This document shows positions 18,296 to 27,541 of a stretch of 37,978 nucleotides of DNA, one piece after another. How positions within the stretch are numbered: position 1 is the first letter of the stretch; every line of letters starts with the position of its first letter. The notes under the pieces were generated by a model. The model did not search any database. It worked only from the letters and a program-made list of their open reading frames with translations, and had not been told where the DNA came from. Source of the stretch: a virus. The stretch lies in the IMG/VR virus record IMGVR_UViG_3300037234_000381, positions 1-37,978 of that record; one strand, 5' to 3'. The position numbers and the translations under genes were made by a program.

Positions 18296-18953
18296 ACTGT
18301 CCCAATTCCTTTTCTAAAAGTTTTTCATACGTTGATATTTTGTGATTCTTAAAGTTGAAATAGTCAGGCGTTTTAACACATAACATATCACTTGACTTGT
18401 GTTTGAATATTCTGAACACCCACCCGAAAATAAAAGGCATCTTTGTTACAGGGTCGCTGTCAATCTGAACCCTCAAATGTAACCCCTTAGGCTTTGCTCT
18501 AGGTAGCCATACCCTAGGGCTTCCAAATGTTACACACTCGGAATCTATCCTATGCTGCGTTCTCAAAAGTTGCTGAATTACTTGAGCAATAGCACCGCCG
18601 TAGCTGTGACCACTCAAGACTATCTTAAAGCCCCTTTCCTTAGCGTGGTTAAGCTGTGGCAAGCAATAGTTTAAAATACTCTTAGAGGAGCTTAAAAAGC
18701 CTCCATGTAAATAACCCACCCCTTTTAATCTGCTTGGAAAAATTGACATATCTTTGAGCAAGTCTACCAAGTCATCAGTTCCACGGAATGACAAAAACAA
18801 AATCTTATCTTCATTGTCAAAGTGCCAAATCCAAGAGTCATTTTTGAAAGAATCGCTTTTAAGGTCGTCAGTCAAAAAAGCCCCCTTATCATACGATAGG
18901 GAGGCGTAAAAAACTGATTCAATAGCTAGGCTAAGTTTCGTATTGCGTTTCAA
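18276..18953 (-). CDS. Class 3 lipase in the lysis region (225 aa)
   Basis: Alpha/beta hydrolase of the lipase class 3 family. It has the oxyanion motif FRGT (56-59), HGGF (83-86), nucleophile elbow GHSYGG with Ser117, FGSPRV after the next strand, Asp165 or Asp167 in QIDSDPVTKMP, and His204 in KNHKIS. The full triad suggests activity on a lipid ester. No signal peptide. The start is TTG at 18953, overlapping the upstream stop, since no ATG keeps the FRGT motif. Next to the endolysin, it may help disrupt membranes at lysis or act in the virion. Confidence 0.85.
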   Translation of the reverse strand: MKRNTKLSLAIESVFYASLSYDKGAFLTDDLKSDSFKNDSWIWHFDNEDKILFLSFRGTDDLVDLLKDMSIFPSRLKGVGYLHGGFLSSSKSILNYCLPQLNHAKERGFKIVLSGHSYGGAIAQVIQQLLRTQHRIDSECVTFGSPRVWLPRAKPKGLHLRVQIDSDPVTKMPFIFGWVFRIFKHKSSDMLCVKTPDYFNFKNHKISTYEKLLEKELGQYAKSHI

Positions 18954-19582
18954 ACGCCAGCTACTTCCACCTGTGGAACTTCTGCTTTTGGCTCCTCAAT
19001 TTCCTTTTTTTCCAATAGCTTTTTTAACCTACTCTTTGGCTTTGGTTCTTCTTGATATAAAACACCTGTCTCTAGCCAAATATCAGCGCCAAACTCTAGG
19101 TTATGTTGGAACCTCAAAAGCTCATCTTCCAAGCTATCTACTTTACCACTGCCAGCGTTAGGGTTTGACATTTGCTCTAATAAACAATCAAGCAAGAACG
19201 CTCTTTTTTCAGTCCAAGCGTTTATGGTTGAATGAATGTAAATCTCCAAAGGAGCGCCTTTATAAGTAGCACCACGGCTAAGTTTTAACATTCGCTTCCA
19301 CTTGTCTTGCCATAGAGAATTAAACTGATAAGCTATGTCCATTGGCTTACCAACTAAACCCCTATCGCTTTGGATTTTCCTAATCTTAAGACCTAGATTT
19401 TCGGTTGTCGCCTCAAACATCCAAGTCAAAAGTGAGACTGCATGTTCATGGCTCACATCTTTTGAACCCTCTTTGATAAATCTGATAACTCTATCGGCCG
19501 CCAATTTGATTGCAATTATAATCAAACCTGTCGCTGTCGTATTCGCTCCAAATTTCTCAAGTAAAAATAAAAAGTATTCCAT
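18950..19582 (-). CDS. Membrane-associated protein in the lysis region (210 aa)
   Basis: Residues 1-35 contain a hydrophobic start (YFLFLLEKF) and a candidate span (TTATGLIIIAIKLAADRVI); the remainder is soluble, helical, and ends in an acidic/basic Pro-rich tail (KPKSRLKKLLEKKEIEEPKA). AGGAG precedes the ATG at 19582. Its position just before lipase and endolysin suggests a role in lysis, perhaps as the holin or its partner, but the length is unusual for a holin. Confidence 0.6.
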   Translation of the reverse strand: MEYFLFLLEKFGANTTATGLIIIAIKLAADRVIRFIKEGSKDVSHEHAVSLLTWMFEATTENLGLKIRKIQSDRGLVGKPMDIAYQFNSLWQDKWKRMLKLSRGATYKGAPLEIYIHSTINAWTEKRAFLLDCLLEQMSNPNAGSGKVDSLEDELLRFQHNLEFGADIWLETGVLYQEEPKPKSRLKKLLEKKEIEEPKAEVPQVEVAGV

Positions 19583-19590
19583 AAATTCTC

Positions 19591-19869
19591 CTAAGTTGTT
19601 GGGTCTGCCAAATAAGCATTGAGTGAAGTGAAAGCCTCTACAAATGGATTACCACCTTGATACTCAAAGGGGTGGTTATACTTGTTTAGGAAGTCCAAAG
19701 TTTCCACACCCTCCACCACCTTTACGGCTGAAACTGTGTGCTCTGTGAGGGCTGAAATTTTCGTACCCTCTTCATTTGAAACATCGGTCAAATGAACCTT
19801 TGTCATGTTTATCTCTACAAGAGGGAAAGTCCCTGTCTTGTAGTTAAAATTTGCAATTCTTGTTTTCAT
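19591..19869 (-). CDS. Hypothetical protein downstream of tail fibre (92 aa)
   Basis: Beta-rich small protein (KTRIANFNYKTGTFPLVEIN) ending in a helix. The ATG at 19869 follows AAAGGAGAGTAC and is preferred over an upstream ATG that lies within the fibre gene. Could be a fibre chaperone or accessory judged by position; no homologous pattern recognised. Confidence 0.65.
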   Translation of the reverse strand: MKTRIANFNYKTGTFPLVEINMTKVHLTDVSNEEGTKISALTEHTVSAVKVVEGVETLDFLNKYNHPFEYQGGNPFVEAFTSLNAYLADPTT

Positions 19870-19904
19870 GTACTCTCCTTTTGAGTCCAAAATATAACAC
19901 AAAC

Positions 19905-22667
19905 TTATGAACTTGTGATTGTTTCCCACGCACTGCCGTTGTAAAAGCACATTTTCTTTAAAGTGCTGTCATAAACTTGAGTACCTTCAGGAACAGAAAG
20001 AGCGTTTTTTTCAGTTGTTGTGTACAGCTTATTTGAGACACCGCCATCAACTGTAAGTCCATTGAAAAATTTAGCTGACAAATCAGAGAATAAAAACAAT
20101 GAGTGGCTAGTTCCATCACCTAAGCTTAGAGCACCGCTTGCACCGCCTGATAGATAGTTTATGTAGCTAACTCCATTTCTAGTAAATTTAATAGAGTTCC
20201 CTGTCTTGTCTGTATTTACAGGGGATTCGCCTACAACCACAGAGCCTAATGTTCCCTCAAAAGTACCGCTACCCTCAGCCTTCAAACTCTCACATATAAT
20301 CCCTTCGCCCGTGTCTGTGACGGGGCCCTGTAATAGTCTAGATGATAAGCTTAAAATGTCGGTACTTCTGTCAATGGAAATAACAACAGAGTCACTTCCC
20401 AAGTTACTATCTACTGCATTATGTACACCCATTTCAAACTTATTAGTGTTTCCATCATATCTGGCAAACGCTCCTTGAAAAGTAGACCCTTCTGTATAAC
20501 GAATAGTGGCGTTAATTGACGAAGATTCAGTGCCTCCTACAATAAGTTGACTATTGGCTGTAATTAAACCCCCAAAAGTACCAGCCCCACTCATACCCAA
20601 AGAGGTTCCGTTTATAGCACTGTCAAAAGTCTGAATCCCTGCCCAAGTTACCGCCCCTGCTACGTTCTGAGGGTCAACGGTTGCTTTGTCTAGGAAAGCG
20701 CCAGCAGAGCCTACTCCACCGCCTCCTGCAAGACCAAAGCGGTTGTCTTCTTTCCAAAAAGCATTGTCAAGATTTGTCATTCCTTTTTCAACAATCAAAT
20801 CTCCTGCATGAATAGCATTGTTAGGCTTGTTTGCAAAGAGAGGGTGGTTTGTGAAGGTGTATGTTCCAAGGGCTAGAGCATCCAGAGCTTCGTTTTTAGT
20901 TCCATAAGTCACCTCTTGGCCTTGGAAAAGGAAAGGGAACCCATTAGCACCGATATACATTGTGAGAATTGACCACTTAGCATTATTTGGAATCGTGGTT
21001 AAAACTCCACTTACTAGGTATTGGTCTACATTGATTGTATTTACAGGCGCATTTTGTAACTCTGTAGGTGTAGCTGGAACCCAATACAGAGGACTTGTGG
21101 CGCTAAGTGGTATCCTGTTAGGATTCTTAGGATTGTTGTAAAAATTCGCACCTAAGAGCGTCAAACTCCCTTCACCTTGAGCAAGATTCAAAGTGCTCAT
21201 GACTGTTGAAATCATAGCGCCTGTTCTAATAAGTCCAATCCCTGCGGATAAGTCAAGCATGTGAGTCATAGGGGAGAATGACAGGTTTGGAAGTGGCACG
21301 ACTTGAACAATTACACCGCCGAATACACCTAGAGCACCTAAGCTAATAAGGCCGTCATGCTTCCGTTCATCGTCTTGAGAACTGAACTCTTGTATAGCCC
21401 CTGTTTTGTCCATGTAGAGAAACATAGAGGGGGAAATAGTGTCTACTATCTCATAGGTAAATGAAGAGGCGAAAGTGGGCTTATAGAGCTTTGGAGTGAG
21501 TGCGTCAGGGTCTTCTCGGTCTAGCACAAACCCTTGGCCTAAATCAATTGTAACCTCAGTTCCAAAAAGAACTGTATTCCCTATGGATAGGCCGTAGTTC
21601 ACACCTGTTGATATTTGGTTAATGAATACTTCTTCATTTGGAGAAACAGGGTCGCCTTTCACCATGTCTCCACTTCCATCTTGTCCGTAGAATTTTGTTG
21701 GTGTTCCATCGGGTACGTTTACAAATCCATACTGACCGCTTAATCCATTTAATCTAATACCATTCGTACCCATACTTATATTAGAGGTCGTGTTTGACAT
21801 TTCCGCATTTGTGGATGTTAGATAGAACCCTCTGCCCGATTTACTTTGTAGTTTAAGCGTCTCATTCTCTAAAGTCAAGGAGTCTTGACCCACCCCAGCT
21901 ATGTTACGCTTGAGTATTACACGGTCATCAAATATAATTAATGAGCCAAGAGAGTCATTACCATCACCAGCAGTCAACTCTGTGTAGCCATCTGTCAATT
22001 GGAGTACTGAATTAGATGTACTAGGGTCTACACCATTTGTAAGATACAAAGCCTGCTGTGCAGTTTGGGGCATAATCCAAGAGTTGTCAGGCACTCTAAT
22101 TGCGGAACTATCAGGGTTAACGCCTGTAATGTCCAAGCCTTGCTTTAACTCAACCTCAGAAACTACACTTTGCGCTCCTGCTTGCACCTTGTCTAGTTTG
22201 TCCGCAATAGCATCGCTTAAATCTGCAACGTATAAGCCACCTGTAGTGATTCCTAGAGCGTTGGCACTTATGGAGCTTATTAAAACACTAGCCGATAGAG
22301 GCATAGTGAGCGTGCCTAAACCCTCAAGAGAGATTGTGGTGCTGTCAGTGTGGGCGACTTGCGTAAGCCCTGAAACCTCACCGCTAGCTAAAACGGTCAC
22401 ATTATCTTGAAACCATACCTCAGCACCATTTTCATCCTCAAGGGACATTTTATAAGCTACTTGAGTACTGAGCCACCATTCACCAGGTATATCCCCCCTA
22501 TTATCAAGAATTATAGGGTTATCGTGAGTCGAAGTCTCACCGATGTTTTTATAAGTGTCAAAATTGGTCGTGGTTCCCGCTATATAAGTGTGAAGCTTGT
22601 AACCCCCCGCAGGGGCTCCGATTAATGTACTGAAGTTTGGTTTAAACCAAGGAGCTAATCCTGCCAT
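19905..22667 (-). CDS. Tail fibre/spike protein with shared N-terminal anchor (920 aa)
   Basis: Receptor-binding-type protein. Residues 1-90 form an anchor-like domain (GGYKLHTYIAGTTTNFDTYK, then DNPIILDNRGDIPGEWWL) that resembles the start of the adjacent 924-aa protein. The rest is Gly/Ser/Thr/Asn-rich and beta-repetitive, and the C-terminus has VPEGTQVYDSTLKKMCFYNG, a common fibre end. No chaperone-peptidase motif was recognised. It follows the other spike gene by 12 bases. Host binding specificity unknown. Confidence 0.82.
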   Translation of the reverse strand: MAGLAPWFKPNFSTLIGAPAGGYKLHTYIAGTTTNFDTYKNIGETSTHDNPIILDNRGDIPGEWWLSTQVAYKMSLEDENGAEVWFQDNVTVLASGEVSGLTQVAHTDSTTISLEGLGTLTMPLSASVLISSISANALGITTGGLYVADLSDAIADKLDKVQAGAQSVVSEVELKQGLDITGVNPDSSAIRVPDNSWIMPQTAQQALYLTNGVDPSTSNSVLQLTDGYTELTAGDGNDSLGSLIIFDDRVILKRNIAGVGQDSLTLENETLKLQSKSGRGFYLTSTNAEMSNTTSNISMGTNGIRLNGLSGQYGFVNVPDGTPTKFYGQDGSGDMVKGDPVSPNEEVFINQISTGVNYGLSIGNTVLFGTEVTIDLGQGFVLDREDPDALTPKLYKPTFASSFTYEIVDTISPSMFLYMDKTGAIQEFSSQDDERKHDGLISLGALGVFGGVIVQVVPLPNLSFSPMTHMLDLSAGIGLIRTGAMISTVMSTLNLAQGEGSLTLLGANFYNNPKNPNRIPLSATSPLYWVPATPTELQNAPVNTINVDQYLVSGVLTTIPNNAKWSILTMYIGANGFPFLFQGQEVTYGTKNEALDALALGTYTFTNHPLFANKPNNAIHAGDLIVEKGMTNLDNAFWKEDNRFGLAGGGGVGSAGAFLDKATVDPQNVAGAVTWAGIQTFDSAINGTSLGMSGAGTFGGLITANSQLIVGGTESSSINATIRYTEGSTFQGAFARYDGNTNKFEMGVHNAVDSNLGSDSVVISIDRSTDILSLSSRLLQGPVTDTGEGIICESLKAEGSGTFEGTLGSVVVGESPVNTDKTGNSIKFTRNGVSYINYLSGGASGALSLGDGTSHSLFLFSDLSAKFFNGLTVDGGVSNKLYTTTEKNALSVPEGTQVYDSTLKKMCFYNGSAWETITSS

Positions 22668-22679
22668 GTTTATATTTCC

Positions 22680-25454
22680 TTAAAGTGAATTTCTTTGAGT
22701 TAAAACTGCTATGTCGTATGAAGTCGTAGCAATCGCCGTCCCTGCTAGTCCAATAGCGCATGTGATAGATGCGATGCCTTTGTAAAATCGCAAAGGTTTG
22801 GTAATTTCCCCAGGTCCGTCTGGGCCTAGAATGTAGTCCGCACTTGTTGACCTTATAGATGTACCGTAACCACCATAAACAAGGTTTACATCACTCTTGG
22901 CGTTCAGTATTGACCAAGCTACATTAGGACTAAAAATCTTATCTTCAGGACCAGGGGCGGCCACTGTTAGCGCCACCGTTTCTACACTCTCGGTAGCCCC
23001 AAGAAGCCACCCAGTATATACGTTTTCTTTAACTGTACAAGGCCCATGACTGACTGATAAAGAAGGTGCGTTGATTAAACCCTCTTGTACAATCTTACGA
23101 GCGGCGGTAAGTACATTAGATGAGGAGAATGTATTGCCTGTAATCTTCAAACCTGAGTATGTCGAAGTTGCAGCATCCTCTAGAATAACGTGGCTTAGAT
23201 TATAAACCCCGCCCAGGTTATCAGTGGCTGAAGCCGTGGTGTGAAACTGATTGTTATCTATAGTAGAGTTAACAGCAGCGTTGACCTTTAGGGTTGTATC
23301 TACAAAATTGCAGTCAGTTACAAAACCACTACCTGTCAACAGCATGGGTGAATCACTACGGAAAGAGCAACTTGCGTATTTAGCTCTATTGGTAGCTATA
23401 GCTTGTGATTGCACATTAACCTCAGTGAATATCATTAGTGCGGTTGACGCAGTATCTACAGTTAATCCACCTTTGATACTACCACCATTTATTGATACGA
23501 TGTGGTTTCCCACTGTGGCGCTTATAGCCTCCGCAGTGATTAAACTCATTACAATATCACAGTTAGTATATTTTACTAAAGCGTCAGTGCTAACCGCTGT
23601 TGAGAAAACAATTGAGCCCGCAGTGTTTTCTGCGTAACAATCGGTAAATTCTACAAGCTTAGGAGAGCCTACGCCATTAAATACATACGTGCCTGGAGCA
23701 GTGGTTGAGCCTATTCCAAAACTAATCTCTTTAAACTGTACCGATGCTGAAGTTCTAATTATTTCTTTGGTGGAATCATAACCCACATCTTTAACTAATA
23801 TACCCTCTCTAATCCTAAAGGCAGCAGAGGCATCAATAAATAATTGACTACTAAGGCTAACCGTTGCACCGTCTAAGCTAACCCAAGGGTGTTGTCTAGG
23901 GTCAAGGCTTGCAGAGTTATACTCTATAGATGTATTTACGGCAGTAGTAAGACCTATAATGTTCGATACATTAGGAGCTGTATTAACTCCCCACCACTGT
24001 GCAAGAAGTTCAGTGTTTGAAACTAGCGGGTAAATCTCGCTTGTACCTGTATCTGTTTTAAAGATGTGTTGCGGTCCGTTGATTACATTACCAAACCAGC
24101 AAGTGCCGCCCGCTAACCCTACAAATTCTATCAAAGACTCAGGAGCTACGATAGTATCGATCAAGAAAATTTGAGGCCCAAGGTTGGCGTTAATCTGCCA
24201 CAAAGGATACAGACCCCATGTAATAGATACCTTATTTCCGCCTGATAAGTTAGTTATAAGTTGCGTGTATTCAGCTGTGGATAGACTAGCATCTGTGAAA
24301 TGTTGCGCTTTAAATTCTCTTTGGTCGCCCCAAATGATTGCATCGTAATTATCAAAAAACAACTGACCTCGAAGAGTTTCAGTTTCATAAGATGATATAG
24401 TGAAATCAGGCAAGACTTCAGAAAATGTCATTGTCCCATTGTTTCTAAATAGTATTGGTCCGTGTGATAAAACCACAGGGGCTGGACCTGTAACCTCTAA
24501 ATCCACAGGGGTGCTTACAATTAAGCGACCATTGTATTTACTTTCAGCCCTAGACCATGTGGAGTAATCACCATTACCCCACCACAGAATATTGGCGTCC
24601 CTCTTCGTAGTTGGCTTATAATCTACAAAGGCGTTACCCGATGATACTTGGTACTCTCCTTGTATGTTGACGTCTTGTGTTGAAAGTATGATGTCAATTA
24701 TAGAAGCCGAGGCGGTCTCAAACACAGCGCCCACTTCAAGTATTAAATTAATAGCGCCTGTAAGTGTTATATCACCCCCAATCCTGTAAGTGGATTCAGG
24801 TAAGACGCAGTTTGAGATTGAATTCGTAGCCGTTGCGTAGTCAATCATAGATAACAATCTACCATCAACAACACCAGGAGCTGACTCCATAGCGCCCCAT
24901 TCAAAAGAATTTATACTCTCTGCGTTAAAAACTCGCTCCCATCTACCTAGTGCGGGAGCGCCTGCTGGTGAAAATATTGATCCTGCGTCATCAACAGCGG
25001 AAGAAGTGCCATTCCAAATACACCACCCGCCCCCCTGGTCACCTGGCGTGTAATACCCAAGAACGTAAGCGGCAGAATATTCTCCAATAGGCAAAGTTTT
25101 TAGAGCTGCTATGTTACCAACAACGATAGAACTGAAAATGCCAGCGGGTGTAATATCTGCGCCGTTAACAGGGTCAACCGTCCACCCTGGTAAATAACCG
25201 CCGTTGTTATCACTCTCTTCAAGAACTACTTTGTATTCACCCTCACCAAGATACAAACCCCCTGTGACATTTAAATATCCCGATGCGTCTAATACTGAAG
25301 GGTTATCAGCGGGAGTAGTAGCCTCCTTACTGTTATAAACTTCCTTTAATGTGGTTGTATTAGGGTAGAGAAAGGAAACCCTACCTAGTGCGGCGGGCTG
25401 TCCTTTTTTGTTAGGAAATTGAGGTCTTGGATTATAAAATAATTGTGTTGCCAT
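22680..25454 (-). CDS. Tailspike protein, beta-helix type (924 aa)
   Basis: Large Gly/Ser/Thr/Asn-rich protein. The N-terminus (QLFYNPRPQFPNKKGQPAAL, VSFLYPNTTTLKEVYNSKEA, DNPSVLDASG, GEYKVVLEESD) is a P22-gp9-like head-binding pattern. The next segment (IGEYSAAYVLGYYTPGDQGG, GWCIWNG, FEWGAMESAPGVVD) matches the entrance of right-handed beta-helix spikes, and the body has many short strands with Asn/Ser turns. Such spikes usually bind and often cut O-antigen; catalytic residues cannot be assigned by eye. Ribosome site AAAAAAGGTAACCT. Confidence 0.85.
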   Translation of the reverse strand: MATQLFYNPRPQFPNKKGQPAALGRVSFLYPNTTTLKEVYNSKEATTPADNPSVLDASGYLNVTGGLYLGEGEYKVVLEESDNNGGYLPGWTVDPVNGADITPAGIFSSIVVGNIAALKTLPIGEYSAAYVLGYYTPGDQGGGWCIWNGTSSAVDDAGSIFSPAGAPALGRWERVFNAESINSFEWGAMESAPGVVDGRLLSMIDYATATNSISNCVLPESTYRIGGDITLTGAINLILEVGAVFETASASIIDIILSTQDVNIQGEYQVSSGNAFVDYKPTTKRDANILWWGNGDYSTWSRAESKYNGRLIVSTPVDLEVTGPAPVVLSHGPILFRNNGTMTFSEVLPDFTISSYETETLRGQLFFDNYDAIIWGDQREFKAQHFTDASLSTAEYTQLITNLSGGNKVSITWGLYPLWQINANLGPQIFLIDTIVAPESLIEFVGLAGGTCWFGNVINGPQHIFKTDTGTSEIYPLVSNTELLAQWWGVNTAPNVSNIIGLTTAVNTSIEYNSASLDPRQHPWVSLDGATVSLSSQLFIDASAAFRIREGILVKDVGYDSTKEIIRTSASVQFKEISFGIGSTTAPGTYVFNGVGSPKLVEFTDCYAENTAGSIVFSTAVSTDALVKYTNCDIVMSLITAEAISATVGNHIVSINGGSIKGGLTVDTASTALMIFTEVNVQSQAIATNRAKYASCSFRSDSPMLLTGSGFVTDCNFVDTTLKVNAAVNSTIDNNQFHTTASATDNLGGVYNLSHVILEDAATSTYSGLKITGNTFSSSNVLTAARKIVQEGLINAPSLSVSHGPCTVKENVYTGWLLGATESVETVALTVAAPGPEDKIFSPNVAWSILNAKSDVNLVYGGYGTSIRSTSADYILGPDGPGEITKPLRFYKGIASITCAIGLAGTAIATTSYDIAVLTQRNSL

Positions 25455-25504
25455 AGGTTACCTTTTTTGTGTTTTAAAAATAGCTTGTTACTAGCTTATA
25501 AGGA

Positions 25505-27541
25505 TTATTTATATCTGCGCTTCTCATCCCTTGACACACGAGCTGCATAATAAGGCGCTCTAGCAGCTTTAACTGCTTTACCAACTCCCTTTTTTAGAGC
25601 CATAGCGGTTTCAAGCGAACCTAAATCTTCCAAAGTCTTAGTATTCTTGAAAACCTTAGCTGTTTTATGTGCGCTCTTCCCTAAATCCTCAATCGTTCCA
25701 CCAACTACAGGCAGCTCAGTCAAGGCTCTAGATATTGGACCCTTACCAAAACTAGAGTAAGATTTAAGGGCAAACGATTCTACATCACCAGCGTTGGTAA
25801 TTACTGGGTGAGCGTATTTTCGGATATTCCACAACTTACGGATGTTGTCCGCATAGTCAGTGCCGTATCTTTTATCAATAGTCTCAAGCACACGATAGCT
25901 TCTATTAGTCTTAATATTCCTAGCATCGGTAGAGTTAAGTATATCCTTCATGTGCTTCTTAACTTCCTTAGTCGCTTTTGCAAAACTCTGTCCAGCGGTC
26001 AGCTTGCTATCCTTAGGTTTGTTAAGGCCGCTCATGATATTACTCACAACGTTTCTCTTCATGTGGGCATCACTAGCTAATACACTACTCATAGCTTTGT
26101 AAACTTCCTCGCCCTGGTCGGCAGACTCTAAAGCCTCCATTAAATCATTAGGTACTATTTTACGCAACTCTTCAATTTTCTTTTTAGGGATAAACTGCTT
26201 TGAAGCGGGCGTAGACTCAAGAACATTTAAATACTTATCAAAGTCGGCGTCTGAAATGTCAGAATTACGAGCTGCCAATGTCTCACCTAGTTCCTTGTGT
26301 TCTTCTGCCATCTTCATATTATCAATAGCGATTTTTTGGTATTTATCAGTAGGGTCTAGTTTAGCCGTACCTATCCTATTCATTGCTGCGGCGTCATCTG
26401 TTGTGTGAATCAACCTAGGGTCTAGAATAGCCTCCCCGCCTTGAGTGTAAGCCTCCGAGATTTCATCAAGAGAGCTAGGGGTGTACTTTTCGGGTACGGT
26501 AAAGAAAGGAGCGGCTACATCGCCCGCAAATTCGTCTGTAATCTCAACAGGGCCCCTTATCTCTGTACCTTTAGGGGTCTGCATAGCTTTAGAGCCTTTT
26601 GCATATTTCGTAAGTATTTCAGTAGTCGCTTCTTTCTCTGAAATCAAATCTTTAACGACGTCAGCTTGATTTGTTGGTATATCCGTTTTTGTTAATCTAG
26701 GTATGATAGGTATAGCGTCAGCCTTAGCTGCTATTTTAGCTGCTAGTTTAGGTGCTTTTTTAGCTGCAATTTTACCAACAGCTAGGCCTGCATCAACTAG
26801 AGCCGCTGGGTCTGTAATAATAGTTTCACCTAAATCTTCTGCTACATCGGTCCAATTCACACTACCTTTGAAGTTGTCACGCTCACGCTGCGCTTGCCTT
26901 CTTAAGTCACGAATTTTAGCTTTGATTTGTGGAGTACTTGCGCCTTGCTCTTTTGCATAAAGAGTTTTTACATTACCTGTCATCCAATCTAGTCTAGCTT
27001 GTTTGTTAGCTCTTTTCTCCTTAACACTCTTTGAAGTCCAGGGTCGGGTGCTCACATCAGACATTTCACCCTCACCCATTAGAGAACCTAAAGCACGTTG
27101 AGGAGCACCAGCGAGGCCCATAGCTGCACTACCCGCCGCTTTGATACCACCCCAAATAGTATTATCATTAGCCTCAATATCTTCTATGGTTTGCTTACCT
27201 AGTAGAGCTTCAGAGATTTCCTCTCCAATACTTCTTGGAGCTTCTAACTTAGCCTGGTTAACCTCTTGATTTACCATACTTGCATCAAGAGCGTTATTTG
27301 CGTCTTGAGCCTCTAAATCAACAGGAGCGCCTTTTTCTTCAGCGGGTTTGTAAAGGTTTAGATAGTCGGTGTAAATACTATCATTTTTGAGAATACTTCT
27401 ACCCTGCTTAGATAATGGGTCCGCTAAAGATTTCCAAGCTGGGTCTTTGGCATATTCTAAGTATTCAGCGTAGATAGCGTCGTCTTTAAGGACACTTCTC
27501 CCCTCTCTTGACATTCTATCCATTAGTTCTTGTTTAGTCAT
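25505..27541 (-). CDS. Ejection protein, gp16-like position (678 aa)
   Basis: Virion-internal protein likely injected with DNA; the third of three large helical proteins before the spikes, the place of P22 gp16. The N-terminus has two similar units, GRSVLKDDAIYAEYLEYAK and GRSILKNDSIYTDYLNLYK. A Gly/Ala-rich segment (WGGIKAAGSAAMGLAGAP) and an Ala/Lys-rich one (KIAAKKAPKLAAKIAAKADA) could contact membrane. No lysozyme or transglycosylase motif found. The ATG begins on the base after the preceding stop. Confidence 0.7.
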   Translation of the reverse strand: MTKQELMDRMSREGRSVLKDDAIYAEYLEYAKDPAWKSLADPLSKQGRSILKNDSIYTDYLNLYKPAEEKGAPVDLEAQDANNALDASMVNQEVNQAKLEAPRSIGEEISEALLGKQTIEDIEANDNTIWGGIKAAGSAAMGLAGAPQRALGSLMGEGEMSDVSTRPWTSKSVKEKRANKQARLDWMTGNVKTLYAKEQGASTPQIKAKIRDLRRQAQRERDNFKGSVNWTDVAEDLGETIITDPAALVDAGLAVGKIAAKKAPKLAAKIAAKADAIPIIPRLTKTDIPTNQADVVKDLISEKEATTEILTKYAKGSKAMQTPKGTEIRGPVEITDEFAGDVAAPFFTVPEKYTPSSLDEISEAYTQGGEAILDPRLIHTTDDAAAMNRIGTAKLDPTDKYQKIAIDNMKMAEEHKELGETLAARNSDISDADFDKYLNVLESTPASKQFIPKKKIEELRKIVPNDLMEALESADQGEEVYKAMSSVLASDAHMKRNVVSNIMSGLNKPKDSKLTAGQSFAKATKEVKKHMKDILNSTDARNIKTNRSYRVLETIDKRYGTDYADNIRKLWNIRKYAHPVITNAGDVESFALKSYSSFGKGPISRALTELPVVGGTIEDLGKSAHKTAKVFKNTKTLEDLGSLETAMALKKGVGKAVKAARAPYYAARVSRDEKRRYK

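Noticed and set aside
18940-18953. AACGCAATACG at the lipase start as a motif copy
   Set aside because: It encodes codons 2-5 of the lipase, matches only 8 of the 10 bases and lacks promoter or AGGAG.
19905-25454. Diversity-generating retroelement acting on the spike genes
   Set aside because: No reverse transcriptase gene and no template/variable repeat pair is visible.
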